Source: Carboxylicivirga litoralis
GTDB lineage: Bacteria; Bacteroidota; Bacteroidia; Bacteroidales; Marinilabiliaceae
DNA: 64,000 nucleotides
NCBI RefSeq assembly: GCF_025499605.1
Contig: NZ_JAFMVC010000001.1
Location: 310,001 to 374,000 of the forward strand
Direction of reading: 5' to 3'
This document shows, piece after piece, positions 57,634 to 64,000 of this stretch. A model generated the notes under the pieces. It ran no database searches. It was not told the origin of the DNA and was given only the letters and a program-made list of their open reading frames with translations. How positions within the stretch are numbered: position 1 is the first letter of the stretch; every line of letters starts with the position of its first letter. Made by a program: the position numbers and the translations under genes.

Positions 57634-57810
57634 AGGTATTGGTTTTTAATTTCATCGCTTTTCGTTAAAAAAGCTCATGTCTAATGTACTTAAAAATAAA
57701 TGTATCTATAAATATACTTGACCATTGTCAGTTATTTATAGATTAACAGTTGTTAATTAACAACGAAATAAAAAACAAGGGAGTGCCTAACACCCCCTTG
57801 CTGTATAAAA
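57634..57810. other. Spacer between the large curlin gene and curlin 3
   Basis: 177 bp. It holds a strong terminator at 57776-57800 and, at 57719-57730, TGAC-CATT-GTCA, a degenerate version of the curli upstream sites (TGACC...GTCAGTT) with shorter spacing. No second sigma54 promoter was found. TATATTTA on the minus strand (near 57705-57712) is a one-mismatch -7 box. Confidence 0.55.
57776..57800 (-). terminator. Intrinsic terminator/attenuator inside the curli operon
   Basis: On the minus strand CAAGGGGGTG, TTAGG loop, CACTCCCTTG: a 10-bp stem with one G-T pair, followed by TTTTTTA. It sits directly after the stop codon of the large curlin gene. Confidence 0.88.
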
Positions 57811-59394
57811 TTAGTACTGAATAGTTAAAGCAACATTATTATCACCCCACTGATCAACTAAAGAATTCTGAGTTGTACTTCCAATTTGGAAAGTCCATGC
57901 ATGGTTGTTAGAACCACCATACTGGTTAATCTGACTCATATGTCCACCCATTCCAGTTTGATAACTAATTGCTGTACTACCTTCCTGGTTGTTCTGATAG
58001 ATACCTGAACGTCCTAGCAAACTACCTTGCTGTACAACAGCTGCCAAAGACATTTCTGAATTAGTCTGACCAATTCCTGCAAAGTTACCAATACCATCAA
58101 ATTGGCGTACATAAGCAGTTGAATTCTCATTACCTTCTTGTCCTACTAAAGCAAGATTTAAGCCACCATCATATTGGAATACTAAAGCTTGAGTTTCTTT
58201 ATTATCTCTCTGACCAACGATTGCAGCTTCTGCAATACCAGCTTGCTCAACAACAGCAAGGTTATCACGTCCACCATCCTGAGCAACAGCAGCAATTTGT
58301 AAAGCACCTTCCTGAGTTACATAAGTCTCATTTCTCTTACCATCAATTTGAGCAACAGCTGCAATTCCAGCAACACCACTCTGACTTACATCAGTAATAT
58401 TTTTCTTACCACCAAACTGGTTTACTAAAGCCAAACTAGCATCTCCACTCTGGTCAACACTTGCTTCATTTTTAACACCGTCCATCTGAGTTACACCAGC
58501 AATATTATCATCACCACTTTGAGCAAGCCAAGCACTATTTTTAAGACCTGATTGCCCAACCATGGCAGCATTATCATTACCTGACTGACCAACTTCAATA
58601 TAACCTTTATCGCCTGTTTGGTATACAGTGGCGCCATTTCTTTTTCCAGACTGATCTACATAAGTCTTATTCTTTTCGCCCTCCTGCATTACATAAGCAG
58701 TGTTACGCTTTTTACTCTGATCAACAAAGGCTTTATTTTTAAACCCACCCTGCTCAACTGTCGCAACGTTAAATTTTCCAGTCTGAGTAACACCTACGCG
58801 ACCTTCGTTACCATATTGCCATACAGTTGCTTCATGTCTATAAGGAGCCACAGCACCAGGCTTAGTTGTCTGATCAACAGTAGCCTTGTTATCATTTCCT
58901 TCCTGAGTTACCCAAGCACCTAAATAAGTACCATCCTGAGCAATCTTAGCTTTGTTATCATCACCATCTTGGTAAATGGTAGCTTCATTATTTTCATCTA
59001 CCCAGCCACCTGAAGTTTTCTGATCAATAACCGCTTTATTGCGATCACCAAACTGCATTACTTCAGCATAATTACTTTCTTCAGTCTGAAGAATTTTAGA
59101 TGAATTATCATCACCAACTTGACCAACCAAAGCTGTATTTTTCTTACCAACGATGTCCTGGTTTTGCTTAACAACTGACTCGTTACCATTACCTACCTGA
59201 TCAACATAAGCTGTTTGTTCTTCACCTTTTTGCTTAACAAGCGAAGTATTTCCCTCAACAGAAGCGCCACTTTGAGTAACTACTGCTACATGACCAACTC
59301 CTGAAGAGTTTTGTTTGATTGTTGAAGTGTTAGTTTGTGCAAATGCAACAACTGTAAAAGCGCTAAGCGCTACACTAAAGAGTAACTTTTTCAT
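57811..59394 (-). CDS. Major curlin-repeat amyloid subunit (CsgA-like, very long)
   Basis: 527 residues from the ATG at 59394; the frame opens at 59418, but this ATG starts the signal peptide KKLLFSVALSAFTVVAFAQ. The whole mature protein is made of curlin half-repeats (about 12 residues each, pattern xQxGxxNxAxV). I count about 43 by eye, for example YVMQEGEKNKTYVDQSGKRN. It ends in ALTIQY, like the terminal QY of CsgA. E. coli CsgA has only five full repeats (151 residues). It is probably the main fibre. Curlin 1 lies 36 bp upstream. Confidence 0.92.
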   Translation of the reverse strand: MKKLLFSVALSAFTVVAFAQTNTSTIKQNSSGVGHVAVVTQSGASVEGNTSLVKQKGEEQTAYVDQVGNGNESVVKQNQDIVGKKNTALVGQVGDDNSSKILQTEESNYAEVMQFGDRNKAVIDQKTSGGWVDENNEATIYQDGDDNKAKIAQDGTYLGAWVTQEGNDNKATVDQTTKPGAVAPYRHEATVWQYGNEGRVGVTQTGKFNVATVEQGGFKNKAFVDQSKKRNTAYVMQEGEKNKTYVDQSGKRNGATVYQTGDKGYIEVGQSGNDNAAMVGQSGLKNSAWLAQSGDDNIAGVTQMDGVKNEASVDQSGDASLALVNQFGGKKNITDVSQSGVAGIAAVAQIDGKRNETYVTQEGALQIAAVAQDGGRDNLAVVEQAGIAEAAIVGQRDNKETQALVFQYDGGLNLALVGQEGNENSTAYVRQFDGIGNFAGIGQTNSEMSLAAVVQQGSLLGRSGIYQNNQEGSTAISYQTGMGGHMSQINQYGGSNNHAWTFQIGSTTQNSLVDQWGDNNVALTIQY

Positions 59395-59430
59395 GATTGT
59401 TTGTTTTAGGTAAAACATTAAAATTTATTA

Positions 59431-60231
59431 TTAATTATTTATTTGCTCGACCAAAGCATTATTTCTGTTTCCTATCTGGATTGTATTGTTCATATTCGAA
59501 TCTCCTTCCTGAAGAATATTTGCCTTATTTGCAGTCCCCAACTGTAATACATTAGCTATATTACCTTTACCTATTTGCTGCCGGGTTTTCAACTCGTTGC
59601 TTTCTCCAAACTGACCAACCATTACAGTTTGATCGCTTTTCAATTGATCCACTTCAGCTATATTACCTTTACCCATCTGTAATAGGTAAGCTTCATTGTT
59701 CACATAATCACCTGCACCATATTGATAGACATCACTTTCATTTTGTTCGCCTATCTGAGTTATAAAAACTCGACTATTCCTCAACTGCTGATTAACCATT
59801 GCTTTATTCCCTGTTCCACCCTGAAGTATTACCGCTTCATTGCCTGCTCTGTTATACCGGTCATTTTGCGTCAGTCCTATTTCATTCTTTGCACCAGATT
59901 GAAAAGTTATGGCTGTATGTTCATCACTTGATTGGCTCATGTCAAGCATATTTAATTCACCAACCTGCACGTAAGCCCCCCTATTATTTGACCCTTCTAC
60001 CTCTAGGTTAATCTGATTAGCACTTCCTACTTGTAAAGAGGCATGCTTATTATCATCACCCTCCTGCAATACATCATTCATATTCAAGGTACCCACCTGA
60101 CCAACGAATAAACTATTATTGTTTCCCACTTGAGATGATTCTGAATTATTTCCTACCTGAGACAATATATTTAGCGGAAATAATATCATAAATAGAAATA
60201 TTAAAACTGATACAAATGTGTGTTGTTTCAT
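59431..60231 (-). CDS. Curlin-repeat protein 1 (CsgB-like)
   Basis: 266 residues from the ATG at 60231; an upstream in-frame TTG at 60255 lies at or before the predicted transcript start, which rules it out. Signal peptide (TFVSVLIFLFMILFPLNILS), then about 20 curlin half-repeats (NSLFVGQVGTLNMNDVLQEG, VYQYGAGDYVNNEAYLLQMG). It ends in ALVEQINN rather than QY. First gene of the operon behind a sigma54 promoter; it could be nucleator or subunit. Confidence 0.9.
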   Translation of the reverse strand: MKQHTFVSVLIFLFMILFPLNILSQVGNNSESSQVGNNNSLFVGQVGTLNMNDVLQEGDDNKHASLQVGSANQINLEVEGSNNRGAYVQVGELNMLDMSQSSDEHTAITFQSGAKNEIGLTQNDRYNRAGNEAVILQGGTGNKAMVNQQLRNSRVFITQIGEQNESDVYQYGAGDYVNNEAYLLQMGKGNIAEVDQLKSDQTVMVGQFGESNELKTRQQIGKGNIANVLQLGTANKANILQEGDSNMNNTIQIGNRNNALVEQINN

Positions 60232-60239
60232 TACTATGC

Positions 60240-60248
60240 GTTTTAGGT
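60240..60248 (-). promoter_or_regulatory. Leader element shared by curlin 1 and the large curlin gene
   Basis: ACCTAAAAC ends exactly eight bases before the ATG of curlin 1. The same nine bases lie at 59403-59411, also eight bases before the ATG of the large curlin gene. The other genes of the operon lack it. Confidence 0.55.
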
Positions 60249-60261
60249 CGAACAAACATAT

Positions 60262-60277
60262 TACAACTCCAGTGCCA
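60262..60277 (-). promoter_or_regulatory. Sigma54 (-24/-12) promoter of the curli operon
   Basis: On the minus strand TGGCAC, five bases, TTGTA: TGGCAC is the perfect -24 box and TTG(T) the -12 box, with the correct spacing; only the C of TTGC is changed to T. The expected start is near 60251, giving a leader of about 20 bases before the ATG at 60231. Confidence 0.8.
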
Positions 60278-60342
60278 AAAAATACATTAGTCTGATTTAC
60301 TGGCTATTAACACAATGTACATTAAAAAATCCCAATACAAAG

Positions 60343-60368
60343 CGACCACTTTCGGTCGGCGACAATTA
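60343..60368. promoter_or_regulatory. Curli upstream site 1
   Basis: CGACC, six bases, GGTCG, four bases, CAATTA. It is the copy nearest the sigma54 promoter (about 100 bp upstream of the inferred start) and fits the shared pattern YGACC-N6-GGTCR-N4-YAATTW. Confidence 0.7.
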
Positions 60369-60444
60369 GAATACTCCTTCCATAAACTCACTAACCACCT
60401 ATATCACTACCACTTACAACCCCACAGGCAGTTCCTTTAACCAA

Positions 60445-60470
60445 TGACCCAAAATGGTCAGTTGTAATTT
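60445..60470. promoter_or_regulatory. Curli upstream site 2
   Basis: TGACC, six bases, GGTCA, four bases, TAATTT; same orientation as site 1, starting 102 bp further upstream of the promoter. Confidence 0.7.
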
Positions 60471-60506
60471 TTTTATTTGTTTTATTAAAAAGATGAAGAA
60501 AAAACT

Positions 60507-60583
60507 TTTATTCGTCAGAATTCAGCAAATGGATAGAAGCGCTTAATTTAAAGACTAAAATGAAATTTTTGTTGACGAATAAA
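60507..60583. repeat. 11-bp perfect inverted repeat upstream of curli
   Basis: TTTATTCGTCA at 60507-60517 and TGACGAATAAA at 60573-60583, separated by 55 bp, between sites 2 and 3. Confidence 0.7.
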
Positions 60584-60658
60584 CTTGCATAACTCAAACC
60601 CTAAATTGAGCAAAAAAATTGGGGATAAAAAAGAAGTAAAAAAAGAGGCACAAAAAAG

Positions 60659-60684
60659 CGACCGATAATGGTCACCAACAATTT
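60659..60684. promoter_or_regulatory. Curli upstream site 3
   Basis: CGACC, six bases, GGTCA, four bases, CAATTT; same orientation, starting 214 bp beyond site 2. Confidence 0.7.
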
Positions 60685-61045
60685 CAGACCACTTTTCTTA
60701 AGCTTCATACTGCCTTATTCTTGCGTATTCAAAGGCTTTTCAGCCATATACGCCATTACTCTTTTCTTAACTCTAAAAAAGGCTCTTAACAACCTCTTCA
60801 GCCGCACTAAACCTTAGCTTTCTTACAATAAATTTCCCTAAAAAAACATACATATCCCCAACTTATTTCCCGGGCACTATTCCTCTCTCAAACACTACAC
60901 CTATAAACTAAGATTTATACCTCCTACTCTACAATCTATTGGCCGATCCTACAAATACCTGAATAGAATCATACCTAGGGCACATTCAGGTTTAAATCGA
61001 GGATGACACATATTTAGCTCATTATTTTGTCAATGATAATTGTAT

Positions 61046-61089
61046 AAACATTGAAGAAACATTGAGCGAACTTCGACGAAACATTGAAT
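61046..61089. repeat. Tandem 11-bp repeat, four units
   Basis: AAACATTGA plus two variable bases at 61046, 61057 and 61079, with a degenerate unit (GAACTTCGA, 6 of 9) at 61068. The 11-bp period puts all copies on one face of the helix, so it may bind a protein. Confidence 0.65.
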
Positions 61090-61186
61090 AAATTACCTGC
61101 ATGCTATGAGGCAGGCACGAAGCAGCCCATAGAAGCCCCTTCACCATAATGTATGCTATGGTGTTAATTCCGAAATAGTGGCCATC

Positions 61187-61213
61187 AAAAAAAAGGCGAC
61201 CATTATGGTCGCC
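61187..61213 (-). terminator. Intrinsic terminator after the sigma54 activator gene
   Basis: GGCGACC, five-base loop, GGTCGCC and eight T on the minus strand, three bases after the stop codon. Confidence 0.92.
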
Positions 61214-61215
61214 TC

Positions 61216-62580
61216 TTATTCTATGCCGTGTTTTTTAAGTTTTCTATTGAGCGCCTGACGCGTTATATTAAGCTTCTCTGCAGTATGCGTCTTGTTATGA
61301 CTACAAGCTTTCATCGCCTTAAGGATAGTCTCTTTCTCAATGATTTCCAAACTATAATCTTCCTCTTCGGCTCCATTATTTGAATGCTCTTCCGTAAAAT
61401 TCAGATGTTGGGCTTTTATTACATTGGAGTCACACATGAGTATCGCTCTTTCTATAACATTCTTCAACTCGCGTATATTACCCGGGTAATGATGATTAAC
61501 CAAAAGATTCATGGCTTTAGAGTGCATGCTGACAATTCCCTTATTGTGGGTTTCGGCAAACAAACGAACAAAATGATTAACCAAAACAGGAATATCCTCA
61601 CTCCTTTCGCGTAGGGGCGGAATATGTATATGGAATGAATTTAACCGGTGATATAAATCCAGACGGAATTGTCCTTCTTCTATCATCCGCTTCAGATCTT
61701 TATTGGTAGCACACACGATACGTGTATTCACGGGAATGATATCATGAGAACCAATACGGTTCACTTTTCTTTCATCCAGCACTCGCAGTAGTTTCGATTG
61801 CAAAGCCAGGTTCATATCACCTATCTCATCCAAAAACAAAGTACCTCCATTAGCCCGCTCAAACCAACCTTCGTGATTAGATAGAGCACCTGTAAATGCA
61901 CCTTTCTGATAACCAAAAAACTCACTTTCGAATAGGGTATCCGGTATAGCCGTACAGTTGACCGGGTAAAATGGCGCACCACTTCTATCGCTCATGCTAT
62001 GAATACCTCGCGCGATCAACTCCTTACCACTTCCACTTTCTCCGGTAATCATAACCGAAGTCATATCGGCCTGCGCCACGCGCTTCATTAAAGTATTTAT
62101 TTCTTTAATTGGCTGACTTATCCCAATAAACTCAATACCCCAATGTGCTTCAAACTTCTTCCTCGACTCTTCCAGCTGACGATCGACTACATAGTTTTTA
62201 ACCCTGAATTGCTTATAGCTCTCGCATTTTTCAATGGCTGCTCTTAATTCCTTAGCTCTAAATGGCTTTTCAATATAATCGCGAACACCTAACTTCAATG
62301 ATGCAACAGCATTTTTAATACTAGCCTGTCCGGTAATTATAATGCCTTCAATTTCAGCATACCTTTCTTTTAACTCACTATAAATAGACAAGCCATCTTT
62401 GTCTATCAAGTTGATATCCAATATAGCCAAACGCGGCACGGAATCTATTTTAACTTCTTTATATTCGTTCCATGACTCAAAAGCATACACATCGACATTA
62501 TCAAAGACAATGCTATCTTTAATTTCTTGCCGAAGCTCTTGTTCATCTTCAAAAAGTAATATCGTATACTTCATCATCAA
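61216..62580 (-). CDS. NtrC-family sigma54-dependent response regulator
   Basis: 454 residues. The receiver domain has acidic pocket residues Glu11-Asp12-Glu13, phospho-acceptor Asp55 and Lys105. The AAA+ domain has Walker A GESGSGKE (180-187), the sigma54-contact GAFTGA (227-232) and Walker [14 protein letters not shown] Fis-type DNA-binding helix-turn-helix ends the protein ([20 protein letters not shown]). It activates sigma54 promoters by ATP hydrolysis. The kinase gene lies 66 bp upstream and the curli operon with its sigma54 promoter begins about 0.95 kb downstream, so curli is its likely target (inference). Paralogues elsewhere cannot be excluded. Confidence 0.95.
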   Translation of the reverse strand: MMMKYTILLFEDEQELRQEIKDSIVFDNVDVYAFESWNEYKEVKIDSVPRLAILDINLIDKDGLSIYSELKERYAEIEGIIITGQASIKNAVASLKLGVRDYIEKPFRAKELRAAIEKCESYKQFRVKNYVVDRQLEESRKKFEAHWGIEFIGISQPIKEINTLMKRVAQADMTSVMITGESGSGKELIARGIHSMSDRSGAPFYPVNCTAIPDTLFESEFFGYQKGAFTGALSNHEGWFERANGGTLFLDEIGDMNLALQSKLLRVLDERKVNRIGSHDIIPVNTRIVCATNKDLKRMIEEGQFRLDLYHRLNSFHIHIPPLRERSEDIPVLVNHFVRLFAETHNKGIVSMHSKAMNLLVNHHYPGNIRELKNVIERAILMCDSNVIKAQHLNFTEEHSNNGAEEEDYSLEIIEKETILKAMKACSHNKTHTAEKLNITRQALNRKLKKHGIE

Positions 62581-62646
62581 TCTTAATAAACGATACTTAA
62601 CTTGTTCGTATTAAATGAGTATAAATTTCTTCAATTACATAAAGTT

Positions 62647-64000
62647 CTACTTGACAGACGGAAAAGTGAGGGTTGTTTTAAAACACTTACCTGCCCTTGA
62701 CTGTACTTCAATAGAACCTTTCATTTTTCGCATCAGGTTATTAATTATAAATAAACCAAGCCCGGTTCCTCCTGCACTCTTTTTTGTTGTGTAAAATGGC
62801 TTAAACAACTTACCAATCTCATCTTTTGTCGTCCCAAGTCCATTATCAACAATAGCCACTTTCACTAAATTATCTTTCCTTTCAATTGTCACCTTAAGCT
62901 TAGGCTTAAAGCCGCTTTGCGCATCCAGTTTCACCTGCAAAGACTGAAGGCTATTCACTAGAATATTGACAAACACCTGCTCCAACTCATTGATCGTCCC
63001 TTCTATAAAGGCTTCTTCCTCGTGCTTAATAACTAAGATTAACCCCTCAACCTGCAGGTAACTTATATCCTCCAATGCCAGGTTTAAAACATTTTGAACA
63101 CTTATTGACTCGTCTTTTCTGTCGGGCACCGACGAGAACTGTTTCATCTCATCAATAATACCACGCATACGCATGATTTGACGTTGAATCTGTTCTGTTT
63201 TTTCAAGCAAATACGACTCGCTGACAGCTCCCATCTGCCATCTATCAAGCATATTATCAATCTTAAGACTCAAATGAGTTAATGGCTGATTCAACTCATG
63301 AAAAATGGCAGAAGCTATTTCACCCAAAGACTCCAATCTACTCTTTTTAAGAAGCTTGAGTTCATAGGATTTATTCAATTGAAACTCATCCTGCACCTGC
63401 TTCCTTAATTCCTCATTTTGATCTTCCAGGTTTTGCTGAACTTCAATAAACTGCGTTAAATCTTTTACAGCAGCCAAATATAGCTCTTCGCCTTCAATAT
63501 TGATTGGAATTAAATTCAGTAAGAATGTTTGATTATTTTCGGCACCTTTAAAATGACATAACACAGCGCGCGAATTGGCATCAGACTCTATCATTTTCAG
63601 GTAATCAAACTTTTCGGGCGACAAAACATTTGTCTTGATAATTTCCTGAATAAAGATGGGCTTTAGCACAATTCTACTTTCCAAAAAGTAATCGATAAAA
63701 GAGCGATTTAAACTGAATATCTCTCCATCTTTTTTAACCAGAGCAATCGGATAAGGTAATTTATCAATTGGTATTTCACCCTGATTCTGCTGACGTTGAA
63801 AAATGCCTATTAATTCTATCTTATCACCAAAATTTTTGAATTTACAATTAATCTGCTCAACATCATCATCACCACAAACGACCAACTCACCTACCAACTC
63901 ACTTATGGATTCGTCATTAATAAAAGTGACAAACCGAACTTGCATAGCTTGCGGTAAGAAGTCGCGAATATTAACAGCAACAGAAATAAAGCCTCTATCT
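62647..64000 (-). CDS. Sensor histidine kinase, N-terminus outside the window
   Basis: Partner kinase of the sigma54 activator. An ATG lies at 63945, but the frame stays open to base 64000 with protein-like coding (for example FISVAVNIRDFLPQA), so the true start is probably outside. Visible parts: a PAS-like domain (~IDKLPYPIALVKKDGEIFSL), a coiled coil, the HisKA phospho-site in SAIFHELNQPLTHL, and the ATPase domain with N box (VNILVNSLQSL), G1 (DNGLGTT), F (FKPFYTTK) and G2 (GGTGLGLFI). No transmembrane helix is seen in the part present. Stimulus unknown. Confidence 0.92.
   Translation of the reverse strand, partial: DRGFISVAVNIRDFLPQAMQVRFVTFINDESISELVGELVVCGDDDVEQINCKFKNFGDKIELIGIFQRQQNQGEIPIDKLPYPIALVKKDGEIFSLNRSFIDYFLESRIVLKPIFIQEIIKTNVLSPEKFDYLKMIESDANSRAVLCHFKGAENNQTFLLNLIPINIEGEELYLAAVKDLTQFIEVQQNLEDQNEELRKQVQDEFQLNKSYELKLLKKSRLESLGEIASAIFHELNQPLTHLSLKIDNMLDRWQMGAVSESYLLEKTEQIQRQIMRMRGIIDEMKQFSSVPDRKDESISVQNVLNLALEDISYLQVEGLILVIKHEEEAFIEGTINELEQVFVNILVNSLQSLQVKLDAQSGFKPKLKVTIERKDNLVKVAIVDNGLGTTKDEIGKLFKPFYTTKKSAGGTGLGLFIINNLMRKMKGSIEVQSRAGKCFKTTLTFPSVK

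Larger units (their letters stand above)
60278..61194. other. Regulatory region between curli operon and sigma54 activator gene
   Basis: About 0.9 kb without a credible gene. Besides the three upstream sites, the inverted repeat and the 11-bp tandem repeat listed separately, it has ACCTGAAT (60957-60964)/ATTCAGGT (60984-60991) and CACCATA (61142-61148)/TATGGTG (61157-61163) inverted repeats of unknown meaning. Confidence 0.65.

Noticed and set aside
57811-60231. CRISPR-like or satellite repeats in the curli region
   Set aside because: The periodicity is at protein level (curlin repeats) inside intact reading frames.
61195-61213. A fourth copy of the curli upstream site (GACC...GGTC) at the activator gene's end
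   Set aside because: It is a terminator: perfect 7-bp stem, five-base rather than six-base centre, T run, and it lacks the YAATTW extension.
63945-64000. Histidine kinase starting at the ATG 63945
   Set aside because: The frame remains open and protein-like to the window edge, so the gene most likely begins outside.

Overview
The window is AT-rich chromosomal DNA of a Bacteroidetes bacterium, most likely a marine or sediment member of the Bacteroidales/Marinilabiliales (inferred). The supporting signs are an ECF sigma/FecR/SusC-type TonB receptor cassette, a type III glutamine synthetase, a type IX secretion sorting domain on a giant surface protein, the purM-prfA-pyrF gene order, many genes preceded by the Bacteroidetes -7 box TAnnTTTG, and weak or absent Shine-Dalgarno sites at most genes. 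No tRNA, rRNA, CRISPR array, insertion sequence or phage gene was seen.

Layout. 1-3404 (minus): ECF sigma factor, FecR anti-sigma and the N-terminal half of a SusC-like receptor that runs off the left edge. 3736-19759: mainly housekeeping (purM, prfA, pyrF, a DUF2851 protein, a K+ channel, rpsO, pnp, a prolyl oligopeptidase lipoprotein, an OmpA/TPR lipoprotein, a TrmH-type methyltransferase, sucC). 19833-22466 (minus): arginine deiminase and an FAD oxidoreductase. 22573-27461: a DUF2490 protein followed by a respiratory cluster of cytochrome b, Rieske protein and an octaheme cytochrome fused to TPRs. 27667-30480: an M16 protease. 30651-34237: a likely zinc-responsive operon (COG0523 GTPase, ABC ATPase, His-rich FtsX permease, DUF3299 protein) with a perfect 7-1-7 Fur-family palindrome on its promoter. 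34262-36849 (minus): a DHFR-like reductase, an Omp85-like barrel and a flavodoxin-ferredoxin. 37520-46754 (minus): a beta-barrel protein and a ~2770-residue beta-helix protein built of six ~1.25 kb modules. 47093-53154: elbB, GSIII, an M20 dipeptidase, a YebC regulator and a small basic protein.

53162-64000 (minus) is the most striking part: a complete curli (functional amyloid) locus of three curlin-repeat proteins, csgE, csgF, a csgG with an extra barrel domain and a propeller lipoprotein. Upstream lie about 0.9 kb of gene-free DNA, then an NtrC-type sigma54 activator and its histidine kinase. The gene-free DNA holds a good -24/-12 sigma54 promoter 20 bases before the inferred transcript start region of the first curlin gene, three copies of a conserved 26-bp site, a tandem 11-bp repeat and a long inverted repeat. 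Together these suggest that amyloid production is switched by a dedicated two-component/sigma54 system. I regard this as the best candidate for an undescribed system in the window.
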